From NCBI GenBank assembly GCA_030065855.1, contig JASJCT010000038.1, forward strand, positions 1 through 62,574: a stretch of 62,574 nucleotides of DNA, in the 5' to 3' direction. Below, one piece after another: positions 52,301 to 60,745 of the stretch; within the stretch, counting starts at the first letter, position 1; each line of letters begins with the position of its first letter. The notes below the pieces were generated by a model. It was not told where the DNA came from. It searched no databases and saw nothing but the letters and a program-made list of their open reading frames with translations. The translations under genes and the position numbers were made by a program. The DNA comes from Myxococcota bacterium. Lineage in GTDB: Bacteria; Myxococcota_A; Polyangia; JAAYKL01.

Positions 52301-54808
52301 TTCCCCCGGGTCCACAGTACCGTCCTGATCCGCGTCCTCAATCCCATCCAACAGGCCATCGTCATCCGAATCCGGATCCAAGGGGTCGGTATCTTCTGGA
52401 TCCAGCGTGCCATCTGGTCCCACCTCGATGCCATCCAACAACCCATCGTCATCCGAGTCCGGGTCAAAGGGATCAGTGCCCAAGTCCTCCTCCTGGTCAT
52501 TGGTCAATCCATCCCCATCTGCATCGCCATACAGTGTCACGGTCGCCTCGTTGGAGACCCCGCCTTCGGTGTCATAGACCACATAGGCAAACGTATCGTT
52601 TGCTCCGTCTGAAGGCGTGTAGGTTATCTCTCCAGTCACGGCATCCACATCTGCAGTGCCATGGGTTGGATCGACCATCACGGCCACTGTCGTGGGATCC
52701 AGCGCGCCATCTGGATCTGCATCGTTGTCCAACACAGGGATCACCACGGGCGCAGTGGCTACAAAAACCGAGACATCGTTCTGGGCCAGTGGCGCGTCGT
52801 TGAAAATCTCGATCTCAGTTGGCTCGTCTGCGGCTGTTGAGGTATCTCCATCGGTAACACCATTTATGCCCCCGTCCCCGGTGATATCGGCCTGGTTGGA
52901 GATGGTCCGGCCAAGGCCCGGGTCTACGGTGACGCGAAATGATATGGTTTGCGTGCCTGGATTGTCCACATCGATTGCAGCTGGCACTGTGATGCCTGAA
53001 ACAGTGATCGGTCCGGCATCGTCAATCGCGCCGTCAGACGACTGGGCGCTACCAGCCACATAGGTTGTGCTCGCGGGAATCGGGGCAACCACGGTCACAT
53101 TGGTCGCTGCTTCGGCAATGCCGGTGTTCACCAGCGTAATCGCATATTCTAACGTCACCAGCGGACGGGGATCTCCCCCTCCGACCACTGCTACTGTCAT
53201 TGTGCTCGACGAGAGATTGGCATCGGTTTCCAATACCACTACTTCGAGGAACGCCTCGTCCGACGCACCGTACACATAGGTATCGATAAAGGCCACATCT
53301 CCCGCGTCATTGGTCCAACCGTGGGTATTGACGTCTGCGTCAGCTGGGTCGGTAAACGCGCCAGAGGATCGGCCATCTGGATAGGACGAGACGAGATTAA
53401 TGTTGGCCTTGTCTGCAGGATCGAGCAGGGTATCGTTCCAAAACATGGTCGCCGGCTGAATATCAGCTGGATCATTGGCATTAAAAATGCGAATGCCCGC
53501 GTCGCATTGCTCGATGTCTTTTCCCACAAAGTGATACTCACCAGCTCGCAGGGAGAGCTTGGCGTCGTGGGATCCCACCTGCATGGGTTGACCCGTATTG
53601 TCCAATCCGTCAAACACCACTGTATTTTCCCCCACCACTGCCAGGCCAGCCAGCAACACATCTGCCGTGTTCGTGGGGTCGTAGATCTCGTCATCGTTGC
53701 CGTCGATAAAGATAGCGTAGGTCCCAGTAATGTCAGAAGTAAAGTAAAATACCCCTGTATCTTCAACCGTGGCAGACGTACCCGGAGAGATACTGTTGTC
53801 TATCCCTTCGTCGTCTAAAAATCTAAAGTTCTCGATGGTGGGTGACACACCAGGCGGGTCTGCCACTGCTGGATGACTGAGGTAGACTGGAAACTCAGGA
53901 ATCAAATCATTGTCGGTCATATAGACACTAAACCCGGCGACCTCTACAGGCGGCACCGCATCGTTGGGGGATTTCACCCCGGTAAAATTGCCGCCGATTT
54001 CGTACATGTACCCATCGAGCCCGTTCAAATCCAACAGCCAGACATAGTTCTCGCCATCACGGCCCCCTGGAACCAGCACGTAGTAATTGGCGTAAGAAAT
54101 GCTTTCGCCGCCGAAATCATTGGCATCCAGGCTCCAGAGGGTGGAAAACAGGCGCCCGCCCAAATAGGCCTGGGTAGCGTTGGTGTCCTGGTCGATGTCG
54201 ACAAAGCCGTCGTTGTCCCGGTCCGAAGCACAGGGGTAAACTGTCTCGCTGTCAGAACTGGTTACCGTCACGTCCAGGGGCCGCAATTCGGACTCGCTAT
54301 AGCTCGTTCCGTCTACGACAAATGAAAGGGTGTACACCCCAGCCTCGGTGGTAACATGCTGCAGGGGAATATCCGCATCCAAACTCTGAAAACTGTAGCT
54401 CACCGCATCTATCGCAGGGCAGGCAGTGATCGCTGTATTGCTGCTGAGCAGCCCGCCATTGGATCCAGCGCTGAGCAACTGGTTATCGATGACCGCAACA
54501 CTACTGGGGCTGGTCAAGGTGACCCGGGTATCGTCTCCAGTGGCCGAACGCGCGGAGATATTGATCACCTCTCCGGCCTGTTCAATATTCACTGAAAGCG
54601 GCGTGGCCAACCGCAGGGCCCCGCCAAAGTAGACCTCTTCGACGAAAATCCGCTGAATGGTGCCAATCTGGGCCGTGCCTTCAGCCCGAGCGCTTGCCGG
54701 TACCAACAACAACCCCCAGGAGAGACACAACACTGCGAGCTGTAACGTACGACGCTTAAGGGTCAATTGCTGGTTAGCGATATGGTTTGACAGAATTTTA
54801 TTTTGCAT
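49400..54808 (-). CDS. 1802-residue fused TSP3 surface protein and OmpA porin
   Basis: One open frame holds what look like two complete proteins. Part 1 (1-1228): signal ending ASARA, a beta-rich region, a DUF11-like repeat (about 553-643), a cadherin-like domain (about 670-763), calcium-binding thrombospondin type 3 repeats in 30-residue units (about 770-1080), an Asp-Thr linker, and a MYXO-CTERM-like end: GGSC, a hydrophobic helix and WRRR (about 1200-1237). Part 2 (from about 1229): a second full signal peptide (WRRRSAARWG, VLISVVVLAAGVARA), a beta-barrel (to about 1530), three 33-residue TSP3 repeats and an OmpA peptidoglycan-binding domain with VEGHTDTRGRAKYN. The GTG at 51124 could start part 2 alone. 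Either a true fusion or two genes joined by loss of a stop. Divergent from the Pro-rich OMP gene. Confidence 0.85.
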   Translation of the reverse strand: MQNKILSNHIANQQLTLKRRTLQLAVLCLSWGLLLVPASARAEGTAQIGTIQRIFVEEVYFGGALRLATPLSVNIEQAGEVINISARSATGDDTRVTLTSPSSVAVIDNQLLSAGSNGGLLSSNTAITACPAIDAVSYSFQSLDADIPLQHVTTEAGVYTLSFVVDGTSYSESELRPLDVTVTSSDSETVYPCASDRDNDGFVDIDQDTNATQAYLGGRLFSTLWSLDANDFGGESISYANYYVLVPGGRDGENYVWLLDLNGLDGYMYEIGGNFTGVKSPNDAVPPVEVAGFSVYMTDNDLIPEFPVYLSHPAVADPPGVSPTIENFRFLDDEGIDNSISPGTSATVEDTGVFYFTSDITGTYAIFIDGNDDEIYDPTNTADVLLAGLAVVGENTVVFDGLDNTGQPMQVGSHDAKLSLRAGEYHFVGKDIEQCDAGIRIFNANDPADIQPATMFWNDTLLDPADKANINLVSSYPDGRSSGAFTDPADADVNTHGWTNDAGDVAFIDTYVYGASDEAFLEVVVLETDANLSSSTMTVAVVGGGDPRPLVTLEYAITLVNTGIAEAATNVTVVAPIPASTTYVAGSAQSSDGAIDDAGPITVSGITVPAAIDVDNPGTQTISFRVTVDPGLGRTISNQADITGDGGINGVTDGDTSTAADEPTEIEIFNDAPLAQNDVSVFVATAPVVIPVLDNDADPDGALDPTTVAVMVDPTHGTADVDAVTGEITYTPSDGANDTFAYVVYDTEGGVSNEATVTLYGDADGDGLTNDQEEDLGTDPFDPDSDDDGLLDGIEVGPDGTLDPEDTDPLDPDSDDDGLLDGIEDADQDGTVDPGETDPLDPDSDDDGLLDGIEDADKDGTVDPGETDPLDPDSDDDGLLDGVEDADHDSIVDPDETDPLNPDTDGDGILDGVEDANQDGITENIIGGTGTAGSGETDPLNPDTDGDGLLDGEEDANQNGVVDTGETDPLDWDTDDGSVNDGQEVLINDTDPLDPTDDVPLDTDGDGVIDSEDNCPLVANPDQADADGDLLGDVCDNCPEMANPDQLDADADALGDACDNCPDVANPDQADTDGDGIGDACEETDTDSDTDTDTGSDTDTDTDVDTDADTDTDTDTDTDTDGQDNDADGIINNDDNCPDVPNSTQSDMDGDGIGDLCDDDMDGDGVPNADDNCDTVPNSDQADINADGQGDVCDGETFFYSGGSCSTTGVGQSTTPPHVLLGFALLLIVTFCWRRRSAARWGVLISVVVLAAGVARAEPTVNVQAFTPSPFFNDYYNTAQGDTLYDAYRWNLGLYLDYQNEPLVLRNATDDVSRKIVAHHLSADLLGAVSIAKWFDVGVALPFVLFQEGEGFADQSSPEAASLGDVRLHLKFRLFRTENKVFALAFAPYASAPTGRLTSQFGGSLGFTVVPQLVASLSFRYFGISFNGGYRVVKNEKISNLALSDQLILRLGSAAWFVPEKFGLIAELNSATRAKEPFSEGYDTPLEVVGGFRIFPKPWMHLNVGGGTGLTQGVAAPNYRIFAGVVFTRIRKAPPKDTDGDGLLDPEDQCPTNPEDKDNFQDNDGCPDPDNDADGILDVDDNCVNEPEDMDEFADNDGCPDPDNDADGILDVDDNCVNEPEDKDGFQDEDGCPDPDNDADGILDIDDQCPLEPEVFNGEQDEDGCPDSKAKVEGKKIIILDKVYFEYNKDVILAKSYPILDDVVNVLKENPQLIKLRVEGHTDTRGRAKYNLKLSEARAKAVMAYLIDKGIEAVRLTSQGYGEKRPIVKKEKTEEDYERNRRVEFVILETAEETEQETPQDD
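49882..50180 (-). repeat. 99-base coding repeats (TSP3), three units
   Basis: Three units of 99 bases, each encoding 33 residues of the form DNDGCPDPDNDADGILDVDD plus NCVNEPED. Nearly identical units imply recent duplication or conversion. They code for calcium-binding loops before the OmpA domain, and are not a CRISPR array. Confidence 0.9.
52100..52450 (-). repeat. 90-base coding repeats in TSP3 region
   Basis: About four units of 90 bases, each encoding DPDSDDDGLLDGIEDAD with DGTVDPGETDPL, form part of the calcium-binding TSP3 stretch in part 1 of the large protein. Silent differences are few, which points to recent amplification. Confidence 0.85.
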
Positions 54809-55040
54809 AGGGATTACTCCTTTTTCAAAACAGCGGTAAAAAACTATAGATCCATCTCAGATAAACGCTACCGTACCCTAAAAGTTACAGGAATGGGATG
54901 CTCAGATTGGCCTAACTTCTCAGGTATATCGAGATAGCTGTGGGCTCCTTATCGACGTCGACATATTGTAAATGTAAACTATACTGGCAGGAACACAACA
55001 TATCGGTTCATTCCGCTGTGGACCGGGAAAGGCCGCTCGC

Positions 55041-56315
55041 GTGGTAATTGGAACGAAACCCCATCTACGGATGTGTTTTTTTTGTTGTTTTGCTCTCACT
55101 GCCCTTGACCTTTCTGCTGTTGCAGCAGCCTCAGACGACCCTATTGAAGTGGAGCTCCCGGATGAGAGCGAATGGCCCGAGGAGACCGCGCCAAAAGAGG
55201 AAACCACACCCCAAGATGTGGATTCAGATACGCCCCAGCAAGGGGATCCACCGCCCCCAGAGACAGCTGAGCCCATACAGGAGCCCTCGCCGACCCCTGA
55301 CCCTGCTGCCCCTTCAGATCCGCCCGCGGTGACACCAGAAACAACGCCGACCCCAACGCCGGGCACACCGCCAGAAACAGCGGCGCCGATCACGCCAAAA
55401 CCACCTGAGCCGCCAGCTAACAATACAGTACCGCCGACATCCACAGAACCCATGGCCCTGCCCCCTGCGCCAGCAGGGGAGGCGACCTTGGTGACAGAAG
55501 CAAAGCAGCCCACCCTCATGCCCGAACCTATAGATGAACAGGCAGAACAGGAGAGCCCATTTTCGTTTTTTACCATAGCGCCCAAGTTTGGATATCTGTT
55601 CTTCCCCAAGAGCTCTATATCATACAACGAGTTTGAATTTACCGTGGATACACGGCACGGATTCATCGCCAAACTCCACCTGGATGTGGGTGGCGACGGC
55701 TTTGCCTTTGAAATCGCTCCCTTTTTCGCGGTTCAGACCGGCGGCATCGAGCCATCCAGTGGGTTGGATTTGAGCTCCGGGTTTACCGGCGGCAGCTATC
55801 AGGCCCTGGGCGGGCAACTCGGCCTGGCCTACCGCCTTGCGTTTGGCCGCTTCTTTCCCAGCTTTGGCGCTGGTATTTATGCGGACTACGTCATGGGGGA
55901 TCAGGTGGACTACGGCACTGAGATCTATGGCCGCATCCCCATCGGTCTGACCGTGTACTTAAACCAGCACATCGGGATTACCGTGGAACTCGGCCTGATG
56001 TTCGGCGTCACCGGCATTAAAACCCCGTTTACTATCCCAGCGGAGCTCCAGCCAGTGCTAGAGGATCTGGACGGAGACACATTGGCAGAATTGGAAGCTG
56101 CGAGCTCGCCTGAGGATTATCAGCAATGGTACTTCGACCACCAGGAAGAGGTGGACCAGATTATCTTAGAGCACGGGGATGAGCTGAGCGAGCAGTTTGC
56201 CGACTATGACGCGGATCAGCTAAAAGAGGATTTTATCAGGGAACAGTTTTCAAACAGCATTCGATTTGGGTATGGCTTTGGCCTTGACTTCACCATAGGC
56301 TTGCGATTTCCTTAG
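55041..56315 (+). CDS. Pro-rich outer membrane beta-barrel protein
   Basis: A 424-residue protein. Signal: CFFCCFALTALDLSAVAAAS. Residues about 35-165 are Pro/Glu/Thr-rich and disordered, like a periplasmic spacer. From about 175 a beta-barrel-like domain follows (FTIAPKFGYLFFPKSSISYN, IAPFFAVQTGG, GGQLGLAYRLAFGRFFPSFG, INQHIGITVELGLMFGV-like strands) and ends in Phe-Pro after FTIGLRFP, the aromatic C-terminal end typical of barrels. An acidic helical insert (about 335-405) precedes the last strand. GTG 55041 with GGAAAGG before it is favoured; ATG 55071 is the alternative. Divergent from the fused OmpA gene. Confidence 0.65.
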   Translation: MVIGTKPHLRMCFFCCFALTALDLSAVAAASDDPIEVELPDESEWPEETAPKEETTPQDVDSDTPQQGDPPPPETAEPIQEPSPTPDPAAPSDPPAVTPETTPTPTPGTPPETAAPITPKPPEPPANNTVPPTSTEPMALPPAPAGEATLVTEAKQPTLMPEPIDEQAEQESPFSFFTIAPKFGYLFFPKSSISYNEFEFTVDTRHGFIAKLHLDVGGDGFAFEIAPFFAVQTGGIEPSSGLDLSSGFTGGSYQALGGQLGLAYRLAFGRFFPSFGAGIYADYVMGDQVDYGTEIYGRIPIGLTVYLNQHIGITVELGLMFGVTGIKTPFTIPAELQPVLEDLDGDTLAELEAASSPEDYQQWYFDHQEEVDQIILEHGDELSEQFADYDADQLKEDFIREQFSNSIRFGYGFGLDFTIGLRFP

Positions 56316-56318
56316 CCC

Positions 56319-57179
56319 GTGTCTGATGCTCACAGAACGAGCCCGGTTGAGATTTCCTCGAGCTGGGATGCAAAGCGGATATCCCTGTGGTTGATGAGCG
56401 GGGCCATGGTGGCCATTGTGGCGCTCAAGCCAGACAGGGTGGCATGGCCCCATTGGCATTGGGTCGGCTGGCCGCTAATGGCAGCATCCCTCTTCATCTC
56501 GCTGCGCCACCCGGATCGCACCTGGTTTAAAACGTGTGTGCTGTTTGCCTACACCATCGCACTGCTCTGGATCACTCGGATAGACGGGGATACATCCAAC
56601 TGGCACGTGGTCGAGCTCACCCTTTCCCTGGGCGTGGGCATTCTCGTCGTTCCGGCCCTACTGGCCAAATACTGGTTAAAAACCCCGCTGGACTATCAAT
56701 GGCTGAGCGGCCGGTGGACCCTGAGCATGTGGCTGTGGCTCCCAGCCGGGTTCGGTCTGGCCTTTGTTATCCTGTGGGCCTATTTTTTTCATTGGACCCC
56801 CACCCTGCACCACGCCTGGCCCCTACCCCTTGAAGGGGACCGCTCAGAAGCGCTGTGGCGCATTTTCTGGGGCTGCAACTTTGTGGGTGCCTGGGACGAG
56901 CTGGCCTGGATCAACTTTGTCTTTTGCCTCTTGCTCCGCCACTTCAAGTTTTGGGAGGCCAACCTGGCCCAGGGGGTGTTTTTTACGAGCTTTCTTTATG
57001 ATATGGCGTTTTTCGGGGTCGGTCCGATCATCATCTTCGCGTTTGCGTTGATTCAGGGGTACACCTATGTGAAGACCCGGTCCTTGCTGTATATCATGGT
57101 CTTGCACCTCCTCATCGACACCGCGCTTTTCTACATGATCGCCAATCGCTGGTACCCAGGTTGGGGCTGGCATCCCTGA
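56319..57179 (+). CDS. Polytopic membrane protein, divergent CPBP-like
   Basis: A 286-residue protein with about eight membrane helices. The order of segments suggests the CPBP (CAAX protease/bacteriocin-processing) fold: a segment with WDELAW where CPBP enzymes have EExxxR, FFTSFLYDMAFFG where they have FxxxH, and VLHLLIDTALFY near the end. The double Glu is not present, so it may lack peptidase activity. GTG start four bases after the upstream stop, without a good ribosome site, so coupled translation is likely. Confidence 0.5.
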   Translation: MSDAHRTSPVEISSSWDAKRISLWLMSGAMVAIVALKPDRVAWPHWHWVGWPLMAASLFISLRHPDRTWFKTCVLFAYTIALLWITRIDGDTSNWHVVELTLSLGVGILVVPALLAKYWLKTPLDYQWLSGRWTLSMWLWLPAGFGLAFVILWAYFFHWTPTLHHAWPLPLEGDRSEALWRIFWGCNFVGAWDELAWINFVFCLLLRHFKFWEANLAQGVFFTSFLYDMAFFGVGPIIIFAFALIQGYTYVKTRSLLYIMVLHLLIDTALFYMIANRWYPGWGWHP

Positions 57180-57191
57180 TCAGCCTGCCGA

Positions 57192-58046
57192 TTATTTCAG
57201 CTCCCGTAAGAGCTGTCTCGCCCGCGGCCGCCAGAGCTCCCCGTCCCTGGCCCAGCGGCCCATTTTCGGTGCGGCCAGGACCCTTCGGAGCTCCTCTCGG
57301 GCTTGGGCCGGGAATCCATTCTCGATGAGAACCTCGGCCAAAATGAGGTGGTTTAAGGGAAAGTCCGAGTGTGCCACTGCCTTTTTTGCGTAGTCCAAGC
57401 CGAGATCCACATCCCCAATGCTGGTCGGCCAGGGGGGTGCCTTGGCATAGAGCATGGCTAGGAGCCGATAGGGGCCCCCAGCCTCAAACCCGGGTGCCAA
57501 TTCGACTGCCTTTAGTCCCAAAATCTCGATTTCCTTAACTTGGCCGAGCCCACCGAGGCCCCCTCGCTCTGCGAGGCGCCCCTTGATAAGGGCGAGGTAG
57601 TAATACCCCTCTACCCGATCCGGGCGTTCCCGGATGGCTGTGGTCGCTTCATCGCTGCCGTCTTTGAGCCAGGTGGTCTTTCGAACGCCATCGGACTCGT
57701 ATTCTGCCGTCATAAAACACGCATGGGCCAGGCGAAAGGAGATTTCAAAGAGAGCGGTATTGGTTTCCTGGGTCTGGATCTGCACCTTCGCCTTTTTCAG
57801 CGCTGCCAAAGCGCGACCCATCCCATGGACGTCTGTGGCGGTTTCGATAACCTCGTCTGCCATTTCGATTAGTGCTGGGATGTCATTGGGTAGGCTGGGG
57901 TCATCAGCCGGGTCTACTGGGTTGGATTTAGCTGACAGACTAGAAAAGAAACAACCGCCTAGCCAGACGGTCAGATGGAGCAGGCCGAGTGCCTGGATAT
58001 GATAAAACCTTCTTATATGTCTTTTTAACCCGATTGCTGTCCTCAG
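57192..58046 (-). CDS. TPR-like lipoprotein with noncanonical start
   Basis: From the first ordinary ATG (57863) there are 223 residues with TPR-like helices ([51 protein letters not shown]). But the frame stays open upstream to a TAG near 58051 and encodes a basic N-terminus, a hydrophobic segment and a clean lipobox, LGGC ([14 protein letters not shown]). No ATG, GTG or TTG occurs in that extension. The best start is CTG at 58046, overlapping the rplS stop as CTGA, with AGGA four bases before; this gives 284 residues. The lipobox implies the extension is real. ATC or ATA starts are possible. Confidence 0.6.
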   Translation of the reverse strand: MRTAIGLKRHIRRFYHIQALGLLHLTVWLGGCFFSSLSAKSNPVDPADDPSLPNDIPALIEMADEVIETATDVHGMGRALAALKKAKVQIQTQETNTALFEISFRLAHACFMTAEYESDGVRKTTWLKDGSDEATTAIRERPDRVEGYYYLALIKGRLAERGGLGGLGQVKEIEILGLKAVELAPGFEAGGPYRLLAMLYAKAPPWPTSIGDVDLGLDYAKKAVAHSDFPLNHLILAEVLIENGFPAQAREELRRVLAAPKMGRWARDGELWRPRARQLLRELK

Positions 58047-58405
58047 CGCATCCTAATTTCGCGAATTCTCGCAGCTTTGCCGCGGCGTTCCCTCAGATAG
58101 TACAGGCGGGCCTGGCGCACGCGCCCCCGGCTCTTTACTTCGAGGCGCTCGATAAGGGGGGAATGAACTGGAAAAATCCGCTCGACACCGATGCCATAGG
58201 ATACTTTGCGCACCGTAAACGTACTCCTGAGGCCCCCGCGGTGGCGACTTAAGACCACGCCCTCGAAGACCTGCACCCGCTCCTTGTCTCCTTCGCGAAT
58301 TTTGTAAGAAACCCGAACAGTGTCTCCAGCCTTGAATGGCGGAAGGGGCATGGGGCGTAGCTGTTCGTTCTCGATTTCGAATATTTTCGAGATGTTGCCG
58401 CTCAT
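58043..58405 (-). CDS. rplS: Ribosomal protein L19
   Basis: A 120-residue L19, complete and normal in size: [53 protein letters not shown] and [16 protein letters not shown]. It bridges the subunits of the ribosome. The ATG at 58405 with TGAGG nine bases before is preferred over a GTG inside that site. Unusually, trmD and rimM are not adjacent here. The next gene appears to start inside its stop codon. Confidence 0.95.
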   Translation of the reverse strand: MSGNISKIFEIENEQLRPMPLPPFKAGDTVRVSYKIREGDKERVQVFEGVVLSRHRGGLRSTFTVRKVSYGIGVERIFPVHSPLIERLEVKSRGRVRQARLYYLRERRGKAARIREIRMR

Positions 58406-58427
58406 CGTTTTAAACCTCACATCAACA

Positions 58428-58449
58428 CTCGCCCCGGCGCTGGGGTGAG
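58428..58449 (-). promoter_or_regulatory. Hairpin in the rplS leader
   Basis: CTCGCCCC and GGGGTGAG pair (one G-T) around a 6-base loop, 23 bases before the rplS ATG. It may be a leader structure for translational control of L19 or an RNA processing site. No T-run follows, so a terminator is unlikely. Confidence 0.4.
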
Positions 58450-58538
58450 GGGATTATGCAAATTTCGTCACTGATGTCAACATGGGCAGTCAAATTATAG
58501 TGGATCTAAAGGGGTGATCGTCAACCGCTGACCCCACC

Positions 58539-58907
58539 CTATGGGATGTATCTGGCCCTTGAAATATCGTTCTCCCAGACATCGCAACACCGAATGTGCA
58601 AGGCCGAGCTCGGCAATCGCTCCTGTAGGCGGTCGCAAATCACCCGGGCGATGTTCTCGGCAGACGGGTTTATTTCGTCAAAAGGCGGTACCGCGTTTAG
58701 GTGCTGGTGTTCAAACGGCGCAAGGGACTCGATTATCAGGCGGTCGAGCTCGTGAAAATCGATCACCATGCCATTGGCGTCCAAGTCTTTGCCGGCCAAG
58801 TGCACCCGAACTTTCCAATTGTGTCCATGGAGCTGTTCGCACCGGCCGCCAGATCCCATAAGCTGATGTGACGCAGAAAAAGATCGCTCGCGTGAGACCT
58901 CGTACAT
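58539..58907 (-). CDS. queD: QueD/PTPS family protein
   Basis: A 122-residue 6-pyruvoyltetrahydropterin synthase fold protein, most likely QueD (6-carboxytetrahydropterin synthase) of the queuosine pathway. Zinc ligands His14 (ASHQL), His27 and His29 (HGHNW); catalytic Cys23 in GRCEQLHGHNW; the EHQHLN block and a final VWEN with the substrate Glu. No queC, queE or queF is adjacent. AAGGGTGA precedes ATG. Confidence 0.88.
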   Translation of the reverse strand: MYEVSRERSFSASHQLMGSGGRCEQLHGHNWKVRVHLAGKDLDANGMVIDFHELDRLIIESLAPFEHQHLNAVPPFDEINPSAENIARVICDRLQERLPSSALHIRCCDVWENDISRARYIP

Positions 58908-58991
58908 TTTAATTTCACCCTTTTGTTAAGCCCTATTGGGGCCTGCCGGGGGCGCCACAGCAGCGCAGATGAGGTAGGTCCCCGACGGTTT

Positions 58992-59792
58992 TTATGCCTG
59001 TAAGAGCGACGTAAGAAAATAATCCAGAATAAAAATAACGACAAATCCGTGGACAACGGCCTTGGTCGTGGCCTGGCCCACGCCTGCCGCGCCACCTGTG
59101 GCGAAGAACCCACGCCTACAGGCGATAAGGCTGACAAAAAATCCGAGCACGGTCACCTTGATCAGGCCAGAGGTAATATCTTCGGGATCCACCCAATAGG
59201 AAATCGTGTCTTGAAAAACACCGGGATCCAAATCCCGAATGATAATACAGATCACATAGCCGCCGCCGATGCCGAGAAAATTGAACAGCATGCACAACAC
59301 CGGGGCCATTACGGTACACGCGAAAACGCGGGGGGTCACCAGGTATTGGGTCGGGCTGATACCCATGGTGGCAAGGGCATCTATCTGGTCGGTGACGCGC
59401 ATGGTGCCGAGCTCGGTTGCCATGGCTGAGCCAGCGCGGGCTGTGAGTAGCAGCGCTGTAAAAACCGGAGCCATTTCCGTGGCAAATGCATACCCCACGA
59501 GCCCGCCCACCATGTTTTCGGCGCCGAACATTTCAAGGCCGATAATGCTCTGCAGGGCAAACACGGCACCTGTGAAGCTGCCCACGAGGAACACGATGAA
59601 AATCGTGCCCACACCCACGAAGTACATGGATTCCAAGAACACGCGTCCCCGATACGGAGGTCGCACCAGCCAATAAAGGACCTGGCCTGCTAAGATAGTG
59701 AGCTCGCCGATTTCTGCGAACAGGGCAGCCATGCCGGAAAGCAAGCGCCCGTAAAAGCGAACAATCGCATGCTCTTTTTTCTCGCGTTCCAC
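58992..59792 (-). CDS. MlaE-family ABC lipid-transport permease
   Basis: A 266-residue inner membrane permease of the MlaE/YrbE type. Five helices, and the signature GYAFATEMAPVFTALLLTARAGSAMATELGTM (here given in parts: EMAPVFTALL, ARAGSAMATELG), MGISPTQYLVTPRVFA, plus FFVSLIACRRGFFATGGAAGVG. It would act with an MlaF ATPase and an MlaD/MCE protein, neither of which is in the window. Start GTG. Stands between queD and the sigma-factor gene on the same strand. Confidence 0.92.
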   Translation of the reverse strand: MEREKKEHAIVRFYGRLLSGMAALFAEIGELTILAGQVLYWLVRPPYRGRVFLESMYFVGVGTIFIVFLVGSFTGAVFALQSIIGLEMFGAENMVGGLVGYAFATEMAPVFTALLLTARAGSAMATELGTMRVTDQIDALATMGISPTQYLVTPRVFACTVMAPVLCMLFNFLGIGGGYVICIIIRDLDPGVFQDTISYWVDPEDITSGLIKVTVLGFFVSLIACRRGFFATGGAAGVGQATTKAVVHGFVVIFILDYFLTSLLQA

Positions 59793-59862
59793 AAGCTAGA
59801 TCGTGTCTCCTAATCTGGGCTAAAGTCAAGTTCGACGACCCACGGGTTAGTGTAGACCGAAG

Positions 59863-60705
59863 CTACTGAAAGTACACGACCCGCCCCTTGTTGATCAAGT
59901 CTCTCAGGGTCTCGAGGTAGGTGTTGGGAGCGACGTAATCCGGGTGACTCTTGAACAGCGCGGCCAACCGCTGCAGGGAATCGAGTTGCTCGAGATAGTC
60001 CAGGGGGAGCTCCTTTTCTCTGGAGCGACACGGGTGTTGGGTGAAAACGAGCTTCTCTGGATCGATTGCTCCGGCGCGAACGGCCAAGGGGGCCACCCGC
60101 TCACAACGACATCGATTCTCAGCGTTCATGAAATGGCAGTGATTCGACAAAAAGGTCAACAGGCTTTTTCGGGCCCGCGCGAGCCGTTTTCGGTAGGCCG
60201 CCGGGGTGATGTCGAGGACATGCGCCGCCTCCTGGCTCTTGAGATCGAAAACATCGCTCAAGATGTAGGCGATGCGCAATGGACGGCTCAGACACAGCAG
60301 CATGCTCTGGATGCACAAGAGCCGCGCCTCTTGTTGGACGAGCGCCCACTCGATGTTCGGCTGGAGGGTTGGACGGTCAGCGACGATCTCCCGTTCCACC
60401 CACGCGACGTGTTCCTCGAAGGACATGGCCCTGATTTCTGCCCTGCGTTTTCGGGTGGTCAGTAGATGGTTGGTGGCGACCCGGAAAGCCCACGAGGTGA
60501 ATTTGCTCTCAGCCCGGAAGCTATTGAGGCGTGTAATGATTTTAATCAGGATCTCCTGCGCGGCATCTTCGGCATCAGCGGGATTGCCGAGCATACGCAG
60601 GGCCAACCCATACACCCGATCCTGAATCCTCGAGATCAAGCCTTCGAGGGATTCCTTGTGGCCTTCTTTGGCCAGCTGAACCAGGTCTTCCAGGGGAATC
60701 TCCAT
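59863..60705 (-). CDS. ECF sigma factor with Cys-rich C-terminal extension
   Basis: A 280-residue sigma-70 family factor. Region 2 (about 20-90: YGLALRMLGNPADAEDAAQE, FRAESKFTSWAFRVATNHLL) and region 4 (about 140-195: LSRPLRIAYILSDVFDLKSQ, AAYRKRLARARKSLL) are present; regions 1.1 and 3 are not. About 90 further residues follow, beginning CHFMNAENRCRCE, a compact Cys/His cluster likely to bind zinc or sense redox state. No anti-sigma factor with a membrane helix is adjacent. The DUF3795 gene, also Cys-rich, ends 41 bases before it on the same strand. Confidence 0.88.
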   Translation of the reverse strand: MEIPLEDLVQLAKEGHKESLEGLISRIQDRVYGLALRMLGNPADAEDAAQEILIKIITRLNSFRAESKFTSWAFRVATNHLLTTRKRRAEIRAMSFEEHVAWVEREIVADRPTLQPNIEWALVQQEARLLCIQSMLLCLSRPLRIAYILSDVFDLKSQEAAHVLDITPAAYRKRLARARKSLLTFLSNHCHFMNAENRCRCERVAPLAVRAGAIDPEKLVFTQHPCRSREKELPLDYLEQLDSLQRLAALFKSHPDYVAPNTYLETLRDLINKGRVVYFQ

Positions 60706-60745
60706 CAAGGTTCCTCTTCATTCGATCTCCGCGATGCAAGCATCG

